Shown in pieces: positions 22,035 through 32,942 of a stretch of DNA of 64,000 bases. A model generated the notes under the pieces. The model did not search any database and was not told the DNA's origin. It was given only the letters and a program-made list of their open reading frames with translations. Numbering within the stretch: position 1 is the first letter of the stretch; each line of letters begins with the position of its first letter. The position numbers and the translations under genes are program-made. Source of the stretch: Paralithodes platypus (lineage: Eukaryota > Arthropoda > Malacostraca > Decapoda > Lithodidae); the NCBI GenBank assembly GCA_032716605.1, contig CM064512.1:28706640-28770639 (forward strand). Reading direction: 5' to 3'.

Positions 22035-24857
22035 TTGGATAATCTCGCACCTGCTGATATATGTTCCTTGCAGCTGGAAGATCCTGAAGTCAGGGCGTGT
22101 GGTAATGGTGCTGTCGAACTGGAGAGCGATGGGGATGCGCAGCCTGGTGATTTTTTCTTGTCCGAGGGGATCTTGTATCGGAGACATCAGGATCCCAAGA
22201 AAAAGTGGGATGGCGGGTCAGGATTAGTGGACCAGTTAGTAGTACTGAGGGTGTGCCGTGAGAGCTTATTGAGATTAGCTCATGATGTGCCTTTGGCAGG
22301 GCACCTGGGGGCACGTAAGATGGAGGCAGCTCTGAGCAAGCTTTTCTGGTGGCCTGGGTTAAAGGCGAGTGTCGTGTCATGGGTGTCACAGTGTCACACT
22401 TGTCAAGTTGTTGGGAAACCCAATCAGGTCATCCCAAGAGCCCCGTTACAACCCATCCCTGTCATTGGGCCGCCCTTCAGCAAGGTAGTTATCGATATGG
22501 TTGGCCCATTGCCCCCCACTAGTGCCGGCAATAAATTTTTACTAACTGTAATGGATGTAGCAACACGGTATCCAGATGCTTACCCCATGCGCAACGGGAT
22601 GGCTAAGACTGTTGTCAAAAACCTACTTGTCTATTTCTCTCGTTATGGCAACCCTCAGGAGATCCAGTCTGATCAGGGATCCAATTTTACTTCTGCTCTG
22701 TTTAAGCAGACCATGCAGCAACATGGGATAGTGTCTGTGGTGTCATCTGCCTACCATCCCGAGAGTCAGGGAGTTTTGGAAAGGTGGCACTCGACTCTCA
22801 AGAGTATGTTGCGGTGTTATTGCATGGAAAATGGGAAGGACTGGGATCTAGGTCTCTCATACGTTTTATTTGCTGCGAGAGAAGAGCCTGGGGAAAGCTT
22901 GGGATTTAGCCCGAACGAGTTGGTTTTTGGACACAGGGTCAGGGGTCCCCTCCACATAGTCAAGGAGATCTGGGAGGGAGTCAGAAAGCCATGTTCGCTT
23001 CTAAAGTATGTTGTTGAAAGCCGTGAGAGAATGCTAAAGAGCCTGGAGGTAGCAGGTCGGAACCTTAAGAGTTCACAAGCTCAGATGAAGGACAGATACG
23101 ACCAGAAGGTGAAGCTGAGGGAGTTTAAAGTAGATCAGGAGGTACTGATACTACTGCCTCTGGTGGGACACCCCTTGTCTGCCAAGTTTTCTGGTCCGTA
23201 TCGGGTTGTAAGAAAGGTTTCTGATCTAGACTATTTAGTAGCTACTCCTGATCGTAAGAAAAAGAACCAACTTTGCCATGTAAATCTGATGAAAGAGTAT
23301 GTGAGGCGCCCCTCCGAGCCTCTCACTGTCCCGGTGTTGATCTGCAGCGATCGTGGTGGAGAAGGAGGAAGGGACAGTCAAGCTGCGGGGGAGGATAATT
23401 GGGATTGTCATGTTTCCGCGGATCAGTGGGCGGGGAATTCTAGACAAGTGGCTCACGAGTTGATATTGCACCTGCCTGAGCAACAGCGTGTAGCTGTGCA
23501 GCACTTGTTTGATTCAAACCCAGCTGTTTTCGCGGAGCATCCTGGCCTCACTACTCAAGCGGTGCACGATGTTGATGTTGAGGACCACCCGCCCTTTAAA
23601 TCAGTGCCATACCGTGTTCCCCCTATTAAATTACCAGCACTTAGGGAAGAGCTGGATTATATGCTGAAACGTGGGCTGATTTCTGAGGGTGCAGTAAGGT
23701 GGACTTCCCCAGTCACACTGCAGCCCAAACCAGATGGCATGGTGCGGTTTTGTATAGATTTCCGCAGCTTGAATGGTTTAACCCCCACAAATGCCTACCC
23801 TCTCCCTCGCGTGGACGACAGTGTGGATTAGATAGGAAAAGCAAAGTTCCTCACTAAGATAGCCCTTGTTAAGGGTTATTGGCAAGTGCCCTTGTCTGAG
23901 CGAGCACGAGAGGTGTGTGGGTTTGTGGTAGACGGTGCCACATATCGTTGCCATGATATGCCATACGGGCTGAAAAATGCCCCTGCAACGTTTCAGAAAT
24001 TAATGAACGACATTGTAGCCGACATTCCCAACTATACGGTGTACCTAGATGATGTCATAATATACGACGATGATTTTAACAGTCACTGTGCTCACATCGG
24101 ACAGCTTTTTAATAAACTGAATGAAGCAGGTTTGGTGGTAAACCTGGGTAAGTGCGATTTTGTCAAAGCCACAGTTTTGTACCTGGGGTTCGAGGTGGGG
24201 ATGGGTCAGGTGTGCCCTCCACAGACAAAGATCAAAGCCATCGATCAGTTTCCCCAGCCTATGACTAAGAAACAAATCATGCGGTTTCTAGGTATGATAG
24301 GCTATTATCGTCGCTTCATCAAAGGCTATTCGACTGTACTTGCACCTTTAACTGACTTATTATCTAAGGACAAGAAGTTCCGGTGGTCTCCTGAGTGTGC
24401 AGAGGCGTTTTCCTTGATGAAACACCTGTTATGTACCCATCCCATACTCAGGGCCCCGGACTTCAGCAGACCTTTTCAGCTGGCGACTGATGCCAGTTGC
24501 GTAGGGGCTGGGGCTGTCTTGTTACAGACAGATGATGAAGGTATCGAACATCCAGTGAGTTTTTACAGTAAAAAATTCAATAGTGCACAAAGGAATTACT
24601 CTGTAGTTGAAAAAGAACTCCTGGCGATAGTGCTGGCGCTAAGGCACTTCGATGTATATGTTCCTGCTTTCGGACCAGTCGTAGTGGTTTGTACCGATCA
24701 TCACCCTCTGAAATTCTTGAATCAGTTTCATAACCGGAATATGAGGCTGACCAGGTGGTCACTCATGCTTCAGGAGTATAATCTGGACATACGCCATATT
24801 GCCGGTTCTGATAACGTGATAGCGGATTGTCTATCAAGGGTGGATGATGTTGGTTAG
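22035..24857 (+). pseudogene. pol: Gmr1-like integrase, reverse transcriptase and RNase H
   Basis: One frame from 22035 to 24857 with a single in-frame TAG at 23829-23831. Integrase comes first: HHCC finger (H83, H90, C120, C123), catalytic D154, D213, E249 with 35 residues between the last two, and a GPYR module at 387-390 followed by CHVNLMKEYV. RT follows from about residue 515: PKPDGMVRFCIDFRSLNG, then the stop, then LTKIALVKGYWQ and YLDDVIIY. The residue that should be the motif A catalytic Asp is Ala (GCC at 23862-23864); the minus-strand copy has Asp. RNase H shows ATDAS, VEKELLAI, CTDHHPL and NVIADCLSR, so its four acidic residues are present. Integrase inserts the cDNA in the nucleus; RT and RNase H work in the particle. 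RT should be inactive even without the stop. Confidence 0.93.
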
Positions 24858-25175
24858 ACTGCCACAGGATTGAGGGTTGAGTGTGGAGGAAAATAGGCTG
24901 TCACTGTAGTTCAGCCGAAAAAAACAAATTAAAAAAGCAAAAACCTTATAAAACTCTTAATTTTTATAACGTGTAGAATTTTGTATAAGATGTTGTAGCA
25001 GTATCTAAGTTGAATGTTTTCGCTTATTGTCGCTGAGTTAGTTGAACTTGTTCGGTGGAGCGCAACAGTCTTTATTTTATTTTTTTATATATATTGCCTT
25101 GTGTCGCAACAGTGTGTGGTACTATGAGAAGCTTTCTGTTAGATATGAAGAACTTAGTCAAGGGTCTTATATCTT
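24858..25175 (+). other. 3' untranslated region of the LTR element
   Basis: AT-rich sequence between the RNase H stop codon and the polypurine tract. No open frame or repeat seen. Confidence 0.6.
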
Positions 25176-25183
25176 GGGGGAGG
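25176..25183 (+). promoter_or_regulatory. polypurine tract
   Basis: GGGGGAGG directly abuts the TG of the 3' LTR. This is where plus-strand DNA synthesis is primed in LTR elements. Confidence 0.82.
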
Positions 25184-27064
25184 TGTGACGCTTCTGCATA
25201 GTAACCACGTGCGGGCATGCGCGCGCGTCGGCTGCCCAGCCGTTTAGAAACCGGCTGGTGGCAGCCGGCCGGCAGGCTTTCTCTTAGTATATATCCTACG
25301 ACAATGTAACTAATGTCTGGGATATTCTTATGTTGTTTCACAGCTTGAAGCTGCCCTTATTCTTAACCAACGCATCTTAGTATATTTTATTCTCGATAGT
25401 TGATTGTTTCATTATAATATATAAGATGTAAGTCTAGTGAGAGCGGGAGAGAGAGACCGGCTTGTGACGTTGCTTCGCTTGCTTAGCTTGGGACGAGCCT
25501 GAAGCGCTGCCACATGCATTTGATTGCAACGTTAGGCTTAGTTTCGACTCACGCACGGTGTAGAGGATTTTGATCAGGCAACAGTGTTGAGTGTTGCCAA
25601 GCCTGGGATGTATTCTGCATGCCTAGGGTGGGCTCCAGACAGATTCAAGACTCAGAGCTCACCTCATTGTCGTACCCTTCGGACCCCCTTGATATCTATC
25701 CCTCTCAACCCCATTTAGAAACGTTCTCTCTTACTTTGTATACCTTCTTTCCACTACTTCACCAATCTATTTAATTATCCCATCCCCTTGATAGACCTTA
25801 TATCTATTATTGTATTAACGACGAGCTCTCAGATAACTAGATAGGATTTTGGGCCTTATGCAGAGATGTAATTGTTAATGAGACCTAGGAAGCTTTTTTG
25901 TTGTCTCATATTTGGTGGTTTCATGCTTGCTAGTGTGTTCTTGTGTCAGGTTAGCAGGGGCTAGACCGGAGGGGAGGCTTTTTGCGATCCTTTAAGTAAA
26001 GTCTGCTGGTGCGAGTCCCGTGGACCCGCACGACTTTACTAGGATACCCGTGGGAGTCTGGGGGCATTTTCTTGTCTGTGTCCCTGTTTGTCTAGCGTTG
26101 TGTTGTGTGAGGGCCCTTGCCTAGTCCACTCAGCACTGCGCTAGCACGTCTTGCTTCTGTTTTAGGGTCGCCAGGAGAGAGTCAGATACTTGCGATCTGA
26201 GTCTCTCAAGAGAGCACCCTTTCAATTGGAGTAATTTGGCGCACAGACCTGGGAACGTCCCTAGGCGAGAGCAGGTGGCTCAGCCCGGGTATCCGAAGCC
26301 TATATCCTTCCGGCTAGACCTCTGCTACCTGGCAGATTAACAGCTAGGGGTTTATCATCTCTGTATGCTTGTTATTGTGCCACAGTTTACCGTTTTTGTG
26401 AGCATTGGGAGTCAGGGTGTATCTTAGAGACTCTGTCCGAGCAGGCTTGCCTGACTAAGAGTGAGAAGCACACCTGTATGTGGTTATGTTGCGAGTTGCT
26501 GCCTTTATTTAATTATACCTATGCCATTATACACTGTATGTCCTATCACTAGTATTTATTCCTGCTTATGAGTTAAGAGTTCTCTAAATCCGTAACGTAC
26601 TTTCTTTGCTAAGCATCAGATCCTACGGTAGCCGCATGCAGTTTAGAAACCCGCATCTTGTCTACCTGTACGATGTTTTGAGGACTGTTTGCTTTCACCT
26701 TCTTTCACGCAGGGGTGATTAGTTGTATTAATTAACGTAACATTAAATGTGCTTTCTTCTAGTTTGTTATTAAATTGTTTCTGCAATTTAATTCCGTTAT
26801 CTATCTTTTCCTTGAAGCTTTAAGTCAACTTAATTGTGTGATCTTTTATATAGCCTGCTTGACTATCAGCAGTCTATAGTGCGTGCACCCTGTAACCGAG
26901 TCATAGGATACCTTGTTGTCCAGGCAGGACTCTTGACGGTTTAGGGTGGTTTGTTGCCTGGGTTTATAGATAAGGGTTGGATCTAGCGTTTTCCGTTGTT
27001 GCTTGTTGCCGCATACCTAGTCCAATAGAAAGAGCCCAGTGTTTATATATCCCAGGACGTAACA
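25184..27064 (+). repeat. 3' LTR
   Basis: 1881 bp, TGTGACGCTTC to GGACGTAACA. Differences from the 5' LTR are scattered substitutions and one small insertion at about 26764 (TAGTTTGTTATT versus TAGTTATT). Confidence 0.95.
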
Positions 27065-27448
27065 CTGCATGAAAAGAAATTTATTCAGCAAAAAACTAGG
27101 TGCTACAAGCTTCAAAATGAGACCAGAACGAGCTACGTAGCACTCGTCGTTTTCATGCAGTGCTACAACTAACATGGGAGTTTAGCGTATATCGGCATAT
27201 TTTTTCCAGCTACGCTCACTACTGGCTACACTGCCGGCCTCTCGAGAACAGAGGGAGCGTGAGTCAGTGGGCGGCGGTAAGCTCTGGGTGTCGGCCATGT
27301 GGCCTGCTGCGCTCCCGGCCATTTGCACTCGATTTTAACCCTTTAAATGCCTTAATAGTGCTCCTAACTTGCTGCTTTTTAGATACGGACTTAAGTCGGG
27401 CCCCGCTCTTTAAGTGTTAAAACCGACGACTCGACCTTGGCAGTTAGG

Positions 27449-27790
27449 TACAGTTGGTCAAAGTTCCAGCTGACCCACCCTCGCTCTGGGGCTTGCAGAA
27501 TTAGCTGGCAATACTGGTGTAGTTGCCAATCAATGGATATAATAACTTGAATATTTAAGCAAATCTACGAACTTTGGGTGAATGTTCGGGATCATAGCGA
27601 TGTATGCATTTTTATTTGAGATAGGCTTATTTTCCCTTGGTTTAGTATATGTTTTAACAATGATGTAGCCGAAATCAGATCTACCAATCCCAATCTTTGT
27701 AAGACACACCTCCTTCCTACACCAGTATTGCCAGATAATTCTGCGAGCCCCAGAGCGAGGGTGGGTCAGCTGGAATTTTGACCAACTGTA
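27449..27790. mobile_element. Tc1/mariner-type MITE
   Basis: A 338-bp block (27451-27788) with TA on each side. The left end CAGTTGGTCAAAGTTCCAGC is mirrored by GCTGGAATTTTGACCAACTG on the right; the inverted arms extend for about 75 bp with few mismatches. The ~185-bp interior is non-coding. TA duplication and CAGTTGG-type ends fit Tc1/mariner elements. Confidence 0.85.
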
Positions 27791-27866
27791 CCACGTTCAC
27801 TTCACTGACATAAAACCTGGGAGACCAACATTATTTTTGGCAAAGGCATCCACCATGTTACCCACC

Positions 27867-28251
27867 TTAACCGCTGAGAGAGAGAGACAAGTAGTGGCAG
27901 GACTAGCGAGCATATGACTGCTCCAGACACCGCGGCGAACCTACTGACACAAATCTCAGCTCCCTCCCTCTCTCACTCGCTACATACTCAATTATGTACC
28001 GAAAGTACCGAATTACCTGCTTTTTGCACTCGCGTTGCACGGTTATTGCAAGAAAACTATCCATCATACAAGGATCGTTATGGTGTCATTCGAAAGCTCT
28101 GTTTATGCCCTTTCAGGGATAGATACTTGTTTTACGTTCTGGGTCTTATTTAGGCATGAAAATGATCACGTAAACAGCCCTATTTTGGCTAAAAACACCC
28201 CGCTGGGCGGTACACATAAATAAACCGCATAGGCCGCTCGTAAGGTGTTAA
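27867..28251 (-). mobile_element. piggyBac-type MITE, family A copy 3 (shortened)
   Basis: Inverted copy of 7291-7770 between TTAA at 27867 and TTAA at 28248. The last ~100 bp of the family (beyond the CTCTCTCAG segment) are missing, yet TTAA still flanks the break, so it may be an internal-deletion derivative. Confidence 0.82.
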
Positions 28252-29160
28252 AACATTACCAATCAATCTTCAACTGAGTCCTGCACTGTGAAAGCTCAAT
28301 CAACTACTCCTAGTGGGTGTCTCATGAGAAGATTCAAATCAACACTTTTCCAACCCCAAATAGCTCTCAACATGGCCAATCGACTTACTGTACTTCTTGG
28401 GTTTCACCATTTTAAGATTTTTCTTTGTAAAGTTTTCACTCGCAAAAACCACCAATTGGGTCAAGGACAACTTCAGTGAGGTGAGTTACATATCGATATT
28501 GTCAACGATATTGGCTTGATAAGTGGCCCTAGAGTATTACCCTCTGTAAGGAGTCAGAGGGCTCTCTTTAAGACAATTTTATGATTATTTGACTCACAAC
28601 TAAATCAAATGTACAGGGACTCCATTATCTTGAAAATCTAATAGTATCGTCATTCTTAATAAAAATAGACACATATATATTGATATTGTTGACGATGTTC
28701 TCAAAACATGAATGACTAGACACACTGGTGAATCATCATTTTGCTAAATACTAGAATTTTAAGTCAAGTGGGTCAAACTCCTTATGAAGCTTCTCACTGG
28801 CCAGTCTAAAATTCAACAATGAATCATCTAAGATCATAGCATAATATGGTAAAACAAGGTCAGTGAAATTTCCACCAGGCCAACGCCAGGCTGTCTGGCC
28901 CAGTAAATATTATGTGCAGCAAATACACCCCTCCCTTACCCTTGAAATACAATTATCGAAGACAAAAACTTTTCTATGTCACATGTTATCACTGTATGTA
29001 AAAACAACAGAATAACAAATAGATGGATATGATATGCAGCAGTTCCCATAGCGATTGACTGTGAACTGAAACAATATTCTGTTAAATCTAAATTAATTTA
29101 ACTAAATTGCAAATCAATATTTATTAACCTACTCTTTAATTTCATTGACCAATTCTATAT
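28252..29160. other. no recognisable feature
   Basis: AT-rich DNA. Two weakly similar words (ATCGATATTGTCAACGAT at about 28491 and TTGATATTGTTGACGATG at about 28680) are the only structure noticed. Confidence 0.45.
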
Positions 29161-29164
29161 ACTA

Positions 29165-30810
29165 GGTAAATTCTGATGAAACACATAATGTATGGCAGGG
29201 TGAAGATAGAGAGGATAATAAAGTGTACGGAGTTGCAATAGGAAAAGAACAGTACGGTTTTAGGAAGGGGAGAGGGTGCGTTGATCAGATGTTTGCAGTT
29301 ATGCCAGAAGTATTTAGAGAAGCATAAGGAGATATTTTGGGATTTCATGGATTTGGAAAAAGCGTATGATCATGTGGATCGTGAAGCAATGTGGAAGGTG
29401 TTAAAGATTTATGAAATTGGAAGACATATGTTAAAAGCAGTTAAGAATGTTTTATGAAGGGAGCAGAGCACGTGTTAGAGTAGGAAATGGTGAGTTGAGT
29501 GAATGGTTTGAGGTAAATGTAGGTTTGCGACAGGGTTGTGTAATGTCACCATGGATGTTTAATATGTTTATAGATGGTGTGGTGAGGGAGGTGAAAATGA
29601 GAAGTATTGGAAGAGGATTGGGTTTAGTAGGAAAGAATGGTAGAGATTGGGAGTTGAATCAGTTGCTGTTCGCTGATGACACAGCGTTGGTGGCGGATTC
29701 TGAGGAGAAACTGCAGTGGGTAGTCAAAGAGTTTGGTGTGGTTTGTGGCAGGAGGAAACTGACGGTGAACATTAATAAAAGTAAAGTAATGGTGCGTAAT
29801 AAGGGTGATCGTAGGGTGAATCTAGATGTGAGGCTGGATGGGGAAATATTAGAACAAGTAGAGTGTTTTAAATATCTAGGAAGAATGATAAGCAGGAGGG
29901 GAGGTATGGAAATGCAGGTAAAACATAAAGTGTGTGAAGGAAGGAAGGTTTTCAGAGCAATGGGAAGTAGGTGAAAGATGAGTAATCTCGGAATGAAAGT
30001 AAAAAGTTCAATGTATCAAGGAATTGTGCCAACAGTGATGTATGGGGCTGAGACATGGGCTCTGAAGGAAAAGGAGAGATTAAAGCTCTATGTGATGGAG
30101 ATACGCGCTGCTTGAGGAGTATGTGTGGAGTTACTCGTAGAGACAGATTGAGGAATGAAGAAATACGTAGGAGAGTGGGGCAGCAGGAACATTTGTCTGC
30201 CAGAGTGGACAGAAGGGTGCTGAGCTGGTATGGTCATGTTGAACAAATAGAAGATGAAAATCTTACAAAGAAAATATGTGAGTCAGATACAAGGGGAGAT
30301 AGAAGGGCAGGAAGACCCCCATTGAGTTGGAGAGACTGTGTAAGACAAGCTTTGCATGATAGAGAAATTACTATAGATCAGGCAAGGGAAGTGGTAATAA
30401 ACAGGAATGAATGGAGAATGCTTGTGAATAGATGAGTGAGCACGTGGTCATTTGGGGGAAGTGATAGGGCAAAAGTTGGACTAGAAAATAGTCCATCAGG
30501 CGCCTGGCCCAAGGAGGCGTTTTATAATTATGAAGGGTGCAGCTGGAAGTGTGGTGGGCGGGCTTGCGGTTTCGCTCTGCTCCATGTCTGCCTGCCAAGA
30601 TCGGAACCTCTCCGGATGGTCGGGGGCCAGGGAAGTGCTGGAGGGACCTTGGTGACCCTGGTCTCTGGGTCTTCTCCTGGATGACCAAGATGTGTGTGAA
30701 TTTGTATTTTATTGTTGTGTGTTCATTTATTTATGTTGTGTTGTCCCTATTCTGGCTCTGTCTTGAGTCATCCCCCCAAAAAAAAATAAAAAAAAAAAAA
30801 ATAAAAGTGG
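29165..30810 (+). mobile_element. RTE-like LINE, 5'-truncated
   Basis: Begins inside RT at about 29165 and runs through the RT C-terminus, a ~340-bp 3' UTR (containing TGGTCGGGGGCCAGGGAAG) and an A-rich tail CCCCCAAAAAAAAATAAAA at 30770-30805. The clade is my recognition of the RT style, not a tree. Confidence 0.75.
29230..30435 (+). pseudogene. RTE-like LINE reverse transcriptase
   Basis: RT motifs in order: GFRKGRGCVDQM and FMDLEKAYDHVDREAM (motif A Asp) at about 29255-29385, in different frames; then the frame 29447-29974 with GLRQGCVMSPWMFNMF and LLFADDTALVADS (motif C); TAG/TGA break at 29972; then TVMYGAETWALKEKERLK and VLSWYGHVEQIEDENLTKK up to 30435. At least three frameshifts or stops. 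It is a LINE protein that reverse transcribes its RNA at a nicked target in the nucleus. Small relatives are at 17478, 39960 and 47177. Confidence 0.82.
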
Positions 30811-31314
30811 GAATCGGGCCTGAGTATACAGAACAGAACATATAGAACATTAAAATCAATTTGCAAACTTTTTTGCTTTACAATATACTTATTTATTGCA
30901 AGATACAGGTATGTTTGTGTTTACAAATGTTCTCTATAGACTTGTAAATTCCACTGAAGGTTGAATAAAACATCGGAATTTACATAGGCTTGGTTGGATA
31001 AATTAAAAATACCTGCATATAAATTCTGAGCATTGTATTTTCCTAGAGAGCTTAGTTAATAGGTCTTATAATACCAGCGCAAGCTGAAGCGCCAACACAG
31101 AAAATGTATTATGAAATGTACTGAATCACTGGGCAATCAAAAAAGCGAATGATCTAGGCCTTATGTCATATGAATCATATTTTCAGGAAAGGCATCAACA
31201 GAGTATATTTTACCAGCGCAAGTTATCATCAATTGTTGTTCTACCGCGAGATTTGTAGAGAGTAGTAAAGAATACATACTTTAGAATTAGACATTGAAAT
31301 GTATTTCATGCATG

Positions 31315-31346
<32 letters not shown>

Positions 31347-31359
31347 ACCACTACATTGC
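30811..31359. other. non-coding, with a CT microsatellite
   Basis: AT-rich, no gene. A (CT)n run lies at 31317-31341, immediately before the LINE copy that starts at about 31360. Confidence 0.5.
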
Positions 31360-32885
31360 TCTTCAATAATGAATCCTTACTTAGTAACTATCGTTTAATT
31401 AGCTTAACCTCAGTTGTATGTCAAATGCTAGAAACACTCAAAAAAGACAAACTTGTAAACCACTTAGAGGAAAACAACATAATTAAAGATACTCAACACG
31501 GTTTTTGTAATAAACGCTCCAGCTTAATTAACCTCTTAGACTTCTTCCACGATATCCTCAACCTACTGTATATGATGAGAGTAAAGCTGTAGATATTATA
31601 TATATCTTGATTTTCAAAAGGCCTTTGACAAAGTTCCCTTACAAACTTTTATTGATAAAACTAAAAGCGCATGGAATACAAGGCAGTGTGTTGAAATGGA
31701 TAGAACATTAGCTAAGTGACGAGAAAGAAAAGAGTAGTCATAAACGGTAAAGCATCCAAATGTAAGTTGCGGGGTACCCCAGGGATCGGTACTGGGGCCA
31801 GTTCAATTCCTAGTATACATTATTAACATAGATGAGGGTCTCAAAGTTTGCCGACGATACAAGAATTGCAAATAGCGTACTCTGAAATGAACATGTTGAA
31901 GATATGCAACATAATCTAGATAAGTTGTCATATTGGGCTCAAATTTGGCAAATGTGTTTCAATGTGGAAACATGTAAAATATTTCATATCGGAAACCGGA
32001 ATGAGAAAGCAAATTCTTAAGAGTGTAGACAGAAAACTCATTTGGGACTAACAATATCGGGTAACCTAAAACGAGTCAACAATGTTCATCGTTGTTAAGA
32101 AGGCAGACAAAATAATTGGGTTTATAAGAAGGTAATTTGAGCATAAATCAAAAGATGTAATCCTAACTCTTTACAATTCCTTAGTACGCTCTCTCCGGGA
32201 ATAATGCGTTCAATCCTGGTGCTCTTATTACCAAAAAGATATAGACAAGCTAGAACGAGTTCAAAATAAAGTTGCCAAAATTATACTTTGCCTAAAGAAC
32301 AAACCATTCGAGGAGCGTCTTAGAGAATCAAATTTATTTAATTTAACCAAGCGCAAATTAAGAGGCGACTTAATTCAAGCGTTCAAAATCATCAAAGGCA
32401 TCGTCAATATGAACTGTAATGAAAATTTCACTATCGACCAATCAAATTATACGCGGGTGAACAGTTGCAAAATTATTGGTAAATTATTTAACTCACTAGA
32501 GTCTAAGAATTTCTTTTTCAATCGAGTTGTCAACTTGTGGAATGGGCTTCTCCGAGATATTATAGACTGCAGCACCGAATTGGTTCTTGTAAATTTCGCC
32601 TAGACATACACCTTGCCTTAAATCCACGACTGACTGCATTTGCAAATTAATATTTGTTTTCCCCTTTATTATATTACTCAAAATTGTCCCCTATTAACAT
32701 CTATTCTTGCCACGGACATTTATCCCAGGGCAGTCTTCCCTTTCCATGTTTCCCTTACCACTGTTTGGACACTTGACCACTCAATGTTTTGGAGAGCAAG
32801 CAGCCTTGAACTGGACCTGTTTTGCTTGATTTCCTTTGTACTTTGTATTTCTGTGTACTCTCTCTCTCTCTCAGAGAGCTTCAGC
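31360..32885 (+). mobile_element. decayed CR1-like LINE copy
   Basis: Plus-strand relative of the LINEs at 11041 and 57640, from SNYRLISLTSVVCQML (RT start) through the C-terminal domain to the 3' UTR (TTGCTTGATTTCCTTTGTAC at 32823-32842). It has many indels: the RT is broken near 31590, 31690, 31740 and later. It is more diverged than the other two copies. Confidence 0.85.
31380..32603 (+). pseudogene. CR1-like ORF2 remnants
   Basis: Recognisable pieces include LVNHLEENNIIKDTQHGF (31450-31510), FQKAFDKVP at about 31613-31640, an SGVPQGS-like site at about 31765-31790, FADDT-like TTTGCCGACGATACA at 31847, and LWNGLLRDIIDCSTE at 32535-32580. The frame changes repeatedly, so no product is expected. 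Confidence 0.82.
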
Positions 32886-32942
32886 AACACATATACTGTA
32901 TTATAAGATCCAGTACAGCAGGGGTTGCGTTTTGTTTTTTTA

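Larger units (their letters stand above)
17672..27064 (+). mobile_element. near-complete Gmr1-like Ty3/Gypsy LTR retrotransposon
   Basis: A 9.4-kb element with two TG...CA LTRs, a primer-binding site right after the 5' LTR, gag, protease, integrase, RT, RNase H and a polypurine tract. Integrase precedes RT, unlike typical Ty3/Gypsy, which matches the Gmr1-like group (Goodwin and Poulter). The LTRs differ by roughly 25 to 30 positions in about 1.88 kb plus a small indel, so insertion was fairly recent. Flanks are CTAC on the left and CTGC on the right: a near but imperfect 4-bp target duplication. All three coding blocks have breaks. Confidence 0.93.
17594..27420. mobile_element. piggyBac-type MITE (family E) split by a retrotransposon
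   Basis: TTAA at 17594-17597 is followed by CCCTCGTCTAGCGGGG; at the far side CCCCGCTCTTTAAGTG precedes TTAA at 27417-27420. These ends are inverted repeats (10 of 16 positions). The right end GACTTAAGTCGGGCCCCGCT is identical over 20 bases to the right end of the full piggyBac at 57028-57047. Removing the LTR element 17672-27064 leaves a MITE of about 426 bp, so the LTR element jumped into it. A hairpin with 11-bp arms (CTGCATGAAAA) lies at 27065-27160. Confidence 0.78.
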
